From: an uncultured Pseudomonadota bacterium
Lineage (GTDB): Bacteria > Pseudomonadota > Alphaproteobacteria > RF32 > CAG-239
Length of the DNA stretch: 64,000 nucleotides
Assembly (NCBI GenBank): GCA_902763155.1
Contig: CACWQS010000006.1
Coordinates: 1 to 64,000, forward strand
Reading direction: 5' to 3'
The notes beneath the pieces were generated by a model. That model ran no database searches. It saw only the letters and a list, made by a program, of their open reading frames with translations, and was not told where the DNA came from. Below are positions 51,020-60,300 of the stretch, piece by piece. The translations under genes were made by a program, and so were the position numbers. Numbering within the stretch: the stretch's first letter is position 1; every line of letters begins with the position of its first letter.

Positions 51020-51769
51020 ATGGCAGATCAGTTGGGGATAGGTAATACGGAACAGCGGCTTTTGGGCGATTCTAATCAAAAACGCTCCGGATCTACTGTA
51101 AATACGCCACACCATGTTAATCGCAATGAAGACAGTTTGGTCGTAAATGCCAGTGAGAAGCGCTATCTGTGGACTGCTCGTGCATTTGCCGTGGTTACGG
51201 CAATCAGTCTGTGTTGCAATTTGATTCTGATTTTAACCATATCGAATGTTTTACCATTGTATCGTGTGGAACCTTATTTGCTAACTCTTTCTAATAAAGA
51301 GGAACAAGTATATAACATTATTCCATATACACGCTCAATGGAATCGCAAAAATCCATAACGGAAACTTTTGTGCGTCAATATGTGCTGTTGCGCACCACG
51401 TTATTATCAGATGTGGATGAAATGCAATCTCGTTGGCAAACCGGCGGAGATTTGCAAGAAATGTCATCGAACTTAGTGTATCAAGATTTCTTAAATAACA
51501 CCGGTCGCAAGTTATTGCAACGTATGCGCCAAGACGGTTTGACCAGTAATGTGCGCATTTTAACGGTTAATGAAGTCGGAGAAGCATTATGGCAGGTAGA
51601 ATATGTGGTGGATTATTATTTACCGTCTTCATACACTCCACGCACCATTAAATATCGGGCAAGTCTGAAGATTCAATATCAGCCTCGCCGCGTGCAATAT
51701 AAAGAGCGTCTGAAAAATCCGGTCGGATTTAAAGTAATCTCATACGGCACGAAACAAATTAAAGAATGA
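51020..51769 (+). CDS. VirB8-like protein B
   Basis: 249 aa, same architecture as protein A: hydrophilic cytoplasmic part, one membrane helix (about residues 52-75), then the NTF2-like domain with ETFVRQYVLLRTTLLSDVDEMQSRW and the end NPVGFKVISYGTKQIKE. A pair of VirB8-type proteins recalls DotI/DotJ of Legionella, but both here are full length. They may form a heteromer. It ends 10 nt before virB9. Confidence 0.8.
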   Translation: MADQLGIGNTEQRLLGDSNQKRSGSTVNTPHHVNRNEDSLVVNASEKRYLWTARAFAVVTAISLCCNLILILTISNVLPLYRVEPYLLTLSNKEEQVYNIIPYTRSMESQKSITETFVRQYVLLRTTLLSDVDEMQSRWQTGGDLQEMSSNLVYQDFLNNTGRKLLQRMRQDGLTSNVRILTVNEVGEALWQVEYVVDYYLPSSYTPRTIKYRASLKIQYQPRRVQYKERLKNPVGFKVISYGTKQIKE

Positions 51770-51779
51770 GGATAACAAA

Positions 51780-53381
51780 ATGAAAACAGGTTTGAAAAAT
51801 TGGATATTTGTTACTCTGAGCGTTTTGCTGGCAAGTCAAGTGCAGGCAAAATTGCTGGAAGAAGACACCATGGACCAATATGCGGATCAATCGCAAGGTA
51901 ATTACCAACCGATGAATTTGAACTATGCCGGTTTTAATTCTCTCGGCATGGTGCAAAGCGCATGGCAGGATCCGTTACAAAACTTAGGCGAGGGGCAAAG
52001 CAAACCTGCTTATTCAAAATATTATTGGTCGCCTGATTTGGTACTACCAATTCGTCTGCGCGAAGCCATGATGACATTGGTTAACTTTCCGGAGTGGGAG
52101 TTAATTGAAAATATTTATATCGGCGATACTAACTCATTCGATGGTCAAATTTCCGGCCCTAATACGTTGCTTTTGTATCCTCGCGCCGGAACTAATGTTG
52201 GTGTTGACAGTAATATTATCGTTTTCGGTCGTTCGGGAAACAAATATGTTTTCTATGTTAAGAGCGAAGGTGTAAATACGGAGCGCCTGACAAACTCCAT
52301 TATAGATATTGATGTCGTCGATGGCGCCGGCGCATCGGGAGGTAGTCCCAGGGGCGGCTCGGGGCTATTAGGAGGTTCCGGTAGTTCGGGACATATAAAC
52401 GCTAATAACTATTATGGCAAAAGTGGAAAATCTGTCGATTCGACATTTACTAAACGCTTTTTAAAAGAAGATTGGTTGAAAAGTATTCCGTTAGATCCGG
52501 CCAAATTCCGTTTTGATATCGAAACTTATGTTCCAAATCCGGATGATGTGGTTATAGCTCCTGAACGTGTATGGCGTGATGATATCTTTACTTATATCGA
52601 TTTAGGGGAAAAGGCGCTCAATATGGTGCAACGTCCGATTGTGACGATGATAGTTGAACGAGTTGAAACTCCTGTCGGATTTAGAACCAAAGGACCTAAT
52701 AATCGCTTGATTATTGTTGAAGGCATAGGTGATATGGTATTGCGTAACGGCAAACGTATGGTTTGCTTAAAATTGCGTCGTTCCGATGATGAAGGATTGC
52801 AATATGTTACATACGCTGATGACAATGATGCTTGGGACGTCGGACCGAAAATTCCTAACGGCAGAAATAGTTCAGGTAGTGCTAACGGCACAGGTAATAA
52901 TAGTGGTGAAGTTACCACAGGAAGCGGTTTCTCCGGAGCAAATGGTGTCAACTCGGCAGGGAACAATAACGGCATGATGAGTGCCGGAGGTGTTTGCATG
53001 TCAACCGGTTGCGGAAATATTGATTACAGTAAGATGACTCGTATAGATCGTTCACATGGAGGAACAATGCAAAATCCATATCCGCAATATAAATACGGAA
53101 GTGCCTTTAATGGCGATGATGCAGGTAGCTTATCAATAGAATTGGGAACGGATTCCAATGTTAATAATCTTGAACATACATGGCAAGATTTATCAAAGCG
53201 CTATCCGTCATTGCTTGGCAATTATGAACCGTTTTATTCGGTAGATGCACCGGCAGACGGACAAGGTAAAGAGCTTTTCCACTTGCGGGTAGGACCGGTG
53301 AAAAATTTAGATAGCGGAGATTCATTGTGCAGTCAATTAGGCCGTAATGGTGTTTTCTGCAGTGTAATAAGGGTGCAATAA
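51780..53381 (+). CDS. VirB9-like outer-membrane-complex protein with C-terminal SPOR domain
   Basis: 533 aa. After a signal peptide (to about residue 22) the VirB9/TrbG N-domain is recognisable: LREAMMTLVNFPEWE, IYIGDTNSFDG, then NIIVFGRSGNKYVFYVKSEG. The C-domain has FRFDIETYVP, APERVWRDDIFTYIDLG and RLIIVEGIGDM. A Ser/Asn/Gly linker (about 360-400) is followed by a terminal SPOR-type module of about 40-70 residues (LFHLRVGPVKN...SQLGRNGVFCSVIRV). SPOR domains bind denuded glycan strands at division septa. A SPOR tail on VirB9 is not part of known VirB9 proteins that I recall. Confidence 0.82.
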   Translation: MKTGLKNWIFVTLSVLLASQVQAKLLEEDTMDQYADQSQGNYQPMNLNYAGFNSLGMVQSAWQDPLQNLGEGQSKPAYSKYYWSPDLVLPIRLREAMMTLVNFPEWELIENIYIGDTNSFDGQISGPNTLLLYPRAGTNVGVDSNIIVFGRSGNKYVFYVKSEGVNTERLTNSIIDIDVVDGAGASGGSPRGGSGLLGGSGSSGHINANNYYGKSGKSVDSTFTKRFLKEDWLKSIPLDPAKFRFDIETYVPNPDDVVIAPERVWRDDIFTYIDLGEKALNMVQRPIVTMIVERVETPVGFRTKGPNNRLIIVEGIGDMVLRNGKRMVCLKLRRSDDEGLQYVTYADDNDAWDVGPKIPNGRNSSGSANGTGNNSGEVTTGSGFSGANGVNSAGNNNGMMSAGGVCMSTGCGNIDYSKMTRIDRSHGGTMQNPYPQYKYGSAFNGDDAGSLSIELGTDSNVNNLEHTWQDLSKRYPSLLGNYEPFYSVDAPADGQGKELFHLRVGPVKNLDSGDSLCSQLGRNGVFCSVIRVQ

Positions 53382-53384
53382 AAA

Positions 53385-56300
53385 ATGGCAAAAGAAGTCT
53401 TAACACATTCTGACAGATATGTTCGCAAAACCAACCGCATTATTTTAGTAGTGGGGATTATTGCCTTTTGCTTATTTGTGTTCGGACTTATGCTTTTGGG
53501 CGCAGAAGCTCCGGAGGAAGAAGAAAAATTTGACGTTGAAACGACAATTGACGCCGAGACTAATCTGGGCTTAAGCAATGATTCGTCAACCGAAGCAGAA
53601 ATCGAATTTGGGGAAGCAGAAACCGAAGAACATCCGATTACATTGACACCAAATCCAATCAATATGGGGCAGGTGGTATTGGGACATGAAGCTACCAATG
53701 TTTTAACCATAGGAACTCACGGTAAATTTGCGGTTAAAATTGTTTCTGTAGATTTGGAAGATGCTCCTTTTGAAGGTTTTTCATTTGAGAGCAACTGTGC
53801 TGGTAAGGAACTGCGAGGTAAAATTACCTGTAATGTTTTGATGCGTTGGCTTCCGAGTATTGCTGCTAACGTGCAAAATAATTTCAAAATTGTGTGGCAT
53901 GAAACCAGACTTTCGGAGCGCGATGCCAAACATGACGAAGTTGCAGTTTTCGGTAATGCCGTTACCAAAGAAGATTGCAATTTCTGCGATACAGGTATAA
54001 ATTCCGGCAATTCAAATTCGGTTAATGTAAATAATGCTAATTCTTCAAATAATGTTCGTTATGCCGTCGGTCCTGATGGTCGTGTTATAGGAACAATCGG
54101 GGAAGATGGTATAGTACGTGATTCTAATGGTAACGAAATAGGACGGGTTAATGCTGATGGTTTGGTGGTTGATCGCGATGGTAACGTAATTGGTGTTGCG
54201 GCAACCGGAAAATTACTGATGGATAGCAACGGTAATGTAATAGGCTATGTTGACGGTAACGGTGTTGCTTATGATGCAGATGGTAATGTAACAGGCAAAA
54301 TGTTGGCAGACGGAACTGTTGTGGATGCTGAGGGTCGGGCAATCGGCAAGTCAGTTGATTACGGTTATGTTTATGATGCCGAAGGTAACATTATCGGACG
54401 AGTTTTATCAGATGGTTCGGTTGTTGATTTAGATGGCAATATTATCGGCCGTGTAAATGAAAACGGCGAAGTTGTTGATTTTAGCGGTAATGTTATCGGC
54501 AAGGTTGCCAAATCCGGTGAGGTAATGTTTGATGAAAACGGTAATGTTTTAGGCGTAGTAATGCCAAACGGGACAATAGTTAACGAAAACGGAGATATTG
54601 TCGGCCGGGTTGATAAAAACGGTAATGCTGTATCTGTTACCAGTATTGGTAAGCGCGGTTCCAGTGTCAAAATGGCTTATGATAAAGATGGGCACGCTAT
54701 TGGTTATATTGATGAAGATGGAAATGTTCGTGATTTTAATGGTAATATCATCGGTAGAGTTGATGCTAATGGTAATGTTGTTGATGAAAAAGGTAATATT
54801 ATCGGTAAAGTGGCTGATGATTGGAACGATTTAGCTCTTGATAAAGACGGTAATGTCATTGGCTACATTGATAAGAATGGATTGGTTCGTCGCAATGAAG
54901 ATGAGGTTACCGGTTATGTGAATGATAAAGGCGAAATAATCGGTAATTTAGATGAAACTAAAAGTGTTATAGGACATCTCGGAGAATCATCTGATATAGC
55001 TTATGACAGCAAGGGTAATGTCATCGGCTATATTGATGAAAATGGTGATGTTCGAAATTCGAACGGTAAACTCATCGGAAAAACAGATGAAAACGGGAAT
55101 GTTGCCGATGAAGACGGAGAAATTATTGGACACCGCGGTTCCGGCGCAGAGTTGGCTTATGATGCCAATGGTAATGTTATAGGTTATATAGATGCCAACG
55201 GCAATGTCACAGATTCTAACGGTAGGATTATTGGTCGGGTAGATGAAAACGGCAATGTCATAGATGCCGATGGTAACATTATCGGTCATCGCAGCACCGG
55301 TAAGGCTCTGGCTTATGATGCCAACGGTCAGATAATGGGATACGTTGATGAAAATAATGTGGTGCGCGATTTTAGTGGTAATATATTGGGCGTCGGTGAT
55401 AAAAACGGCGTTATTCACGGTTTTGGCCTGCAAGTGGTCGGACGAATGATTAACAAGAATTTACTTCCGATAACTCCGGATGGTCGTGTTTTGGGAACTG
55501 TAAATAATCGCGGAGAAGTAATGAACCAGCAACAAGTGGTAGGTAAAATGCAACCGAGCGGCTTAGTAACCGATATCACGGGTAGTAGGATTTTGGCCAA
55601 GGGTGTTCATTTGGGAGTTATTGTTAACTGGGGTTGCGATTTCAGTGCACGCTTAGATAAAGATGGCATAGTGCGTCGCGACGGAATAGAAACCACCGAT
55701 AGAATTTATGCCGATGGCACGGTTTGGAATTCCGAAGGTCAATTTATGGGAGTAACCATTAAAACCGGCAGTGTTTATGATAACGAATGTCAATATATCG
55801 GTGAAGTATCTGCCGATGGTTATGTACGCGATAATAACGGCCGTGAAGTCGGTTGTTTAAATCCCGACGGCACGGTGCTTGATTTAGAAGAACCGAGAAT
55901 AAAAGGGCATCTTGTCGAGCAATTAGCTGTATATTCAAGTAATTGGACTGATCTAGGCACTTTAGAGGCCAACGGGACAATCCGTGATAAAAACGGAGTA
56001 GTTTTTGGTTGTATGAATAACAACGGTGATGTTATGGACCGTTATAATGCCTATATCGGCACAGTTTCTAAGGCTAAATATGGGTTTAGTTTTGATGGCA
56101 AGTATTTGGGAAGATTTAATATTAATGGCCGTATCAATATACCTGATGTTAACGGGGCTCAACTCTATTTGAATAAATATATTGCCGACAGAAATAAAAA
56201 TATTGTCGGTTATGCCGCTCCCGAAGTAGGAATATTGATTGATGCAACCGGTAAAATTCTTGGTCATTTATTCCCGGACGGTTATGTTTATGATGAAGCC

Positions 56301-57332
56301 GGTAAGCCTGTCGATAAAATAAATGGTGGAGAAAACGGCTTATATAATGATGTGGCGGCAAAGTTTTTAAGCACCCCGATGGTTGTGGATATGGACGGTC
56401 GTCTTTTAGGAAGAGTTAATTACGATTTGAATGTTGTTGATTTTAAAGGAACTGTTGCAGGTAAAGTTAATGCCAAAGGTCAAATGTTTGGCGCATCAGG
56501 CGTGCAAATCGGCGGTGTGGTCAAACAAGGCGGTGTTCGAGCCTATGATGGAACATACCTTGGCTATGTTTTACAAAATGGTGATGTTGTTGAACAAGAA
56601 GATATAGATGCCGGCGAAAATAAATATCGTCGCGGCGATATTACCGGTCATGTCGTTCCCGATGGTCATGTTGTAAAAGAACGTCAGGTTATCGGTGAAG
56701 TTTTGCCTCAAACCGTAATGGTTGATATTATGGGCAATTATGTAGGCTTTTCCAATGAACATGGTGTAGTTATGTATAAAGATGGCACTCCGATGGCGGC
56801 TCTGTTGCCGGGCGGTGCCACTTCTACCAATATTACTCCTATGCCACAGGGATTTGTTATTAACTTTTCCGGTAATGTTATCGGTGTGGTGCTTCCAACC
56901 GGAGAATTTGTCGATGACCGTAAAATTATTTCCGGCCGCGTATTGGCAGATGGTAAAGTAATAAATGCTGAAGGAAAAATTTTAGGCGAAGTTGTCAGCG
57001 GAGATATTGTTATCGGCAATGATGATAAAGTAAAGGGTATTGTCGGTTTTGACGGCAGTGTATATCAAAACGGTGATTTAGTCGGACACATTGTTACTGA
57101 TTTATTGGCAATAGATAAACATAATAACGTCTTAGGACATGTCCATAATATTGGTCATACCGTGCTTTCAAATAACGGCGATTTAATTGGCCGAGTAGCG
57201 GCAAATGGTAGAGTAATAGAAAATATCAATCGCGAAGTTGGTTACATTAAGAGCAATGGCTCCTATGTTGACGCAGACAAAAATGTTTCGGGTTACAGCT
57301 TGCCTGAAGTTGCTAAAAATCGGAGGAATTAG
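53385..57332 (+). CDS. Giant inner-membrane-anchored repeat protein (1315 aa)
   Basis: Layout: cytoplasmic tail, membrane helix (19-39), acidic linker (to 83), a β-sandwich-like region (84-190: TLTPNPINMGQVVLG...HEATNVLTI, resembling ASH/MSP-type domains of the ASPM-SPD2-Hydin sort), a Ser/Asn spacer, then about 1,080 residues of ~16-residue repeats of pattern xDGNVIGxVDxNGxVxD. Longer ~50-residue superrepeats run at about 425-670. The repeats resemble fungal DUF3659-style sequences and could form an extended β-solenoid or β-hairpin filament. Starting 3 nt after virB9 and ending 2 nt before virB10, it is an obligate companion of the channel, probably the inner-membrane half of a split, enlarged VirB10. 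Few Cys; no enzyme motif. Confidence 0.8.
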   Translation: MAKEVLTHSDRYVRKTNRIILVVGIIAFCLFVFGLMLLGAEAPEEEEKFDVETTIDAETNLGLSNDSSTEAEIEFGEAETEEHPITLTPNPINMGQVVLGHEATNVLTIGTHGKFAVKIVSVDLEDAPFEGFSFESNCAGKELRGKITCNVLMRWLPSIAANVQNNFKIVWHETRLSERDAKHDEVAVFGNAVTKEDCNFCDTGINSGNSNSVNVNNANSSNNVRYAVGPDGRVIGTIGEDGIVRDSNGNEIGRVNADGLVVDRDGNVIGVAATGKLLMDSNGNVIGYVDGNGVAYDADGNVTGKMLADGTVVDAEGRAIGKSVDYGYVYDAEGNIIGRVLSDGSVVDLDGNIIGRVNENGEVVDFSGNVIGKVAKSGEVMFDENGNVLGVVMPNGTIVNENGDIVGRVDKNGNAVSVTSIGKRGSSVKMAYDKDGHAIGYIDEDGNVRDFNGNIIGRVDANGNVVDEKGNIIGKVADDWNDLALDKDGNVIGYIDKNGLVRRNEDEVTGYVNDKGEIIGNLDETKSVIGHLGESSDIAYDSKGNVIGYIDENGDVRNSNGKLIGKTDENGNVADEDGEIIGHRGSGAELAYDANGNVIGYIDANGNVTDSNGRIIGRVDENGNVIDADGNIIGHRSTGKALAYDANGQIMGYVDENNVVRDFSGNILGVGDKNGVIHGFGLQVVGRMINKNLLPITPDGRVLGTVNNRGEVMNQQQVVGKMQPSGLVTDITGSRILAKGVHLGVIVNWGCDFSARLDKDGIVRRDGIETTDRIYADGTVWNSEGQFMGVTIKTGSVYDNECQYIGEVSADGYVRDNNGREVGCLNPDGTVLDLEEPRIKGHLVEQLAVYSSNWTDLGTLEANGTIRDKNGVVFGCMNNNGDVMDRYNAYIGTVSKAKYGFSFDGKYLGRFNINGRINIPDVNGAQLYLNKYIADRNKNIVGYAAPEVGILIDATGKILGHLFPDGYVYDEAGKPVDKINGGENGLYNDVAAKFLSTPMVVDMDGRLLGRVNYDLNVVDFKGTVAGKVNAKGQMFGASGVQIGGVVKQGGVRAYDGTYLGYVLQNGDVVEQEDIDAGENKYRRGDITGHVVPDGHVVKERQVIGEVLPQTVMVDIMGNYVGFSNEHGVVMYKDGTPMAALLPGGATSTNITPMPQGFVINFSGNVIGVVLPTGEFVDDRKIISGRVLADGKVINAEGKILGEVVSGDIVIGNDDKVKGIVGFDGSVYQNGDLVGHIVTDLLAIDKHNNVLGHVHNIGHTVLSNNGDLIGRVAANGRVIENINREVGYIKSNGSYVDADKNVSGYSLPEVAKNRRN
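54657..55391 (+). repeat. Nucleotide-level superrepeats in the giant anchor gene
   Basis: About five in-frame units of ~150 bp whose translations each run from an AYD/ALD core (e.g. SGAELAYDANGNVIGYID) to GNIIG. Units 1, 3, 4 and 5 are the most similar; unit 2 has degenerated. Such tandem DNA repeats invite slippage or unequal recombination, so length may vary between strains. Confidence 0.75.
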
Positions 57333-57334
57333 AG

Positions 57335-60300
57335 ATGGGGCAATTCATAAGATATCTGAGTCAATTTTCACTGACAATATTGTTATTTGCCGGTTTTTCA
57401 CCTGCTTTTGCAGCAGAAATTGCTGCGGTAAATTTCGAAGGCTCTCCTATCGGACAAGTAATCTCTACCGGTTTGGTTATCAATGCCGATGGCGAAAACA
57501 TTGGTTATATCACGGCAGATAGTTTAATTATGGACGAAGAAAATAACGTCATAGGCGGGGTTGTGCCACAAGGAATTGCCATTGGACTTGATAATCGTCT
57601 CTTAGGAAAAATTCATAATGACGGCAAAGTTCGAAGCCTTAACGGTAACGAAATTGGTTCCGTTTTGCCGAGTGGTTTGGTTATCAATTCCGGCTCAGAA
57701 GTTATTGGTGCTGTTCTCTATCCTGGATTAGTTTACTCTTCAGACGGTCGCACAATCGGCCGTTTAACCGGTGCCGGTGTTTATACCAATTTGGAAGGTC
57801 AAGAAGTCGGATTTGTTTCAGCCAATGGTTATGCTTATCGCAAATCCGGCGACAGTTACGTTTTAGATGGTCGTCTGCTTTCGGCTAAGATGGTAGTGGC
57901 TTTAGACGGCAGATTTATCGGCAGTTTATCTCCTTCCGGTAAAGTTGCCGACTTTGAGGGAAAAGATGTAGGCACCATCCATGCTAATGGCTACGTATAT
58001 GACGCTTCCGGTTCAATTATCGGCGGTTTGGTAAGTAGTGGCTATGCCTTTGATATGAACGGACAATATATGGGGATTGTTTCTTATAACGGCGTTTTGA
58101 TGCATGGTGACAGAATCATGGGATATTATCGTCCTGACGGTAATATTGTTAATGATAAAAATGAGGTAATAGGTTATGCCGTGGCCATGAATGCCACAGC
58201 CACAGATGAGCGCGGCCGCTATTTGGGACGTTTGGTTGCCGGCGGCAATATTACCCATGGCGGAAAGTCAGTAGGTCATCTTGGTGCCAGAGGCTATGTT
58301 TATGATGATAATGACGCCATTATCGGTAGGCTGATCGAAACCGGTCCGGTTTTTGATGTTTTGGGTAATTTAAAAGGCCAGTTAATGCCAAATGGTTCGC
58401 TTGTTTCATTGGGTGGTAATCAAATAGGTTATGCCAGAGGACGAGAAGCATATGATTCAAACGGTACTTTAATCGGCGCTACCGCGCAAAAGATGATTGC
58501 CGTAGATAATAATAATCGAGCATTAGGTGCCGTAGAGTTTGATGCCACTGTCAGAAATAGCGGGGAAGTGCAAAAAGTTTCTCCGTTCGGGTATCTTCTG
58601 AACAATGAAAATAAGATTGTAGGCAGTAGCTTAAATATGTCAGCCGTGTATGGGTTGGAAGGCATGTTATACTCATATATAGGTGTTAACGGCAATTTGG
58701 ATCGTTCCGGCAGCGATGCTCTCCTTGCTCCTAATGGCACATTATTCAGTAAAGACGGTTGGCTCGGTGAAATTATCAATCCGTTATATGCGCTTAGTTT
58801 CAACGGTAATCCGCTGGGTATTTTTACACAAAGCAATTTACTGCAAAATAAAGATGGTAATATTACTCATAAAATAGTTCCCGGAAATTATGTTATTAAC
58901 AGCTCGGCAGATGTTAATGCTTCCATTGCTCCGATAAGCGGTTTCAGCAACCATAAGAATATTGCTCTAAGTATCAGCGGAGATTTAATCGGTTATGCTT
59001 CAGCCGATGGTTTGGTGCGTGATTTAAATGGTAAAACCGTTGGTCGCACAATCTATCGTGATTATATTTTGGATAATAATGGGATTATAAACGGACAACA
59101 AATCTCTTATGCTGTCGTCAATAATGATAAATGCGGTATCATCGGTGCAGTTAACGGCCGCGGTGATATTATTAACAATCGAGATGTTTTAATCGGACGG
59201 TTATTACCGAATGGTCAAGCTATTTCTGATGTCGGTAGCTATGTCGGTTATTCTACGTTTCAAAAAGGCTTAGTTGACTTTAACGGTCATTTTGTCGGCA
59301 CGGTTAATTCCGGTCAAGGTGTAGATTTTGAAGGTCGCATTTTAGGTTGTGTCAATCGCTACGGTCAAATCAATGATGCAGAAAATAAAATACGCTATGG
59401 TGTTATTACTCTTAATCCGGTAATGAATTTTGAAAGCGCAATTATCGGTCATGTTATGGCAAACGGACAGGTGGTGGATTCGCAAAGCAAGTTTTTGGGA
59501 TATATACAGCCTAATGGTAACGTAGTATCCAAATCCAAAAAGGATTTAGGACATGTGTTCAAATATGCAGTTGCCTATGACAATAATAATAAATTTTTAG
59601 GTATGGTTCAAGATTCCGGTCAGGTTTTGAATTCGGAAGGTGCTGTTGTAGGTGAAGTCAGATTTGACGGTAGTGTCATTTTTGATGATGAGAATATCGG
59701 CTATGCTCTGTATGATTTTTATGTATATGACGAAAATTTTGCCACTTACGGATATTTAACCAAAGACGGCACGGTCTTAAGTCCGGTGGGTAGCCGTTTA
59801 GGTAAAATTGATAGAGGTTTTGTTCTTGACCGCAATCAAAATATTGTGGCGCGAGGTAATCGTGATTATATTGTTCGAGATATAAATGATGCTCCGGTCG
59901 GAGAATTGCATGCAGATGGACAAGTTTTCAACTTTGAAGGTAGAAATATCGGAACACTTGAAAAGGATACCGGAAGTATCAGAGATGAAGCGGGAGAAGA
60001 GATAGCCCGAGCCACACCACTGCAATATTATATTGCACCAAATGAACAATCTGAAAAAACTGCCGATTGGGCAGATACCGGTCGTGTACAAAAAGACTTG
60101 ACTGCTCCAAAACCGAAAGCACCATCAAGTGTCTTAGATGACGGTGAGCCTCAAGAAGGTTACGGACGTCGTATAGTTGGTATTGCTCTCAGTCCTGATG
60201 GTGATATTATCGGTAATATTTATGACGACGATACGGTAAAAGATGAGAATGGTGTGCAAATCGGTTACAGAACTCCTGATGGTATAGTTGTAGATATGAA

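Noticed and set aside
54060..57300. CRISPR-like or tandem noncoding repeat array
   Set aside because: The repeats keep one open reading frame, vary in nucleotides but not in amino-acid pattern, and have no conserved palindromic direct repeat with unique spacers.
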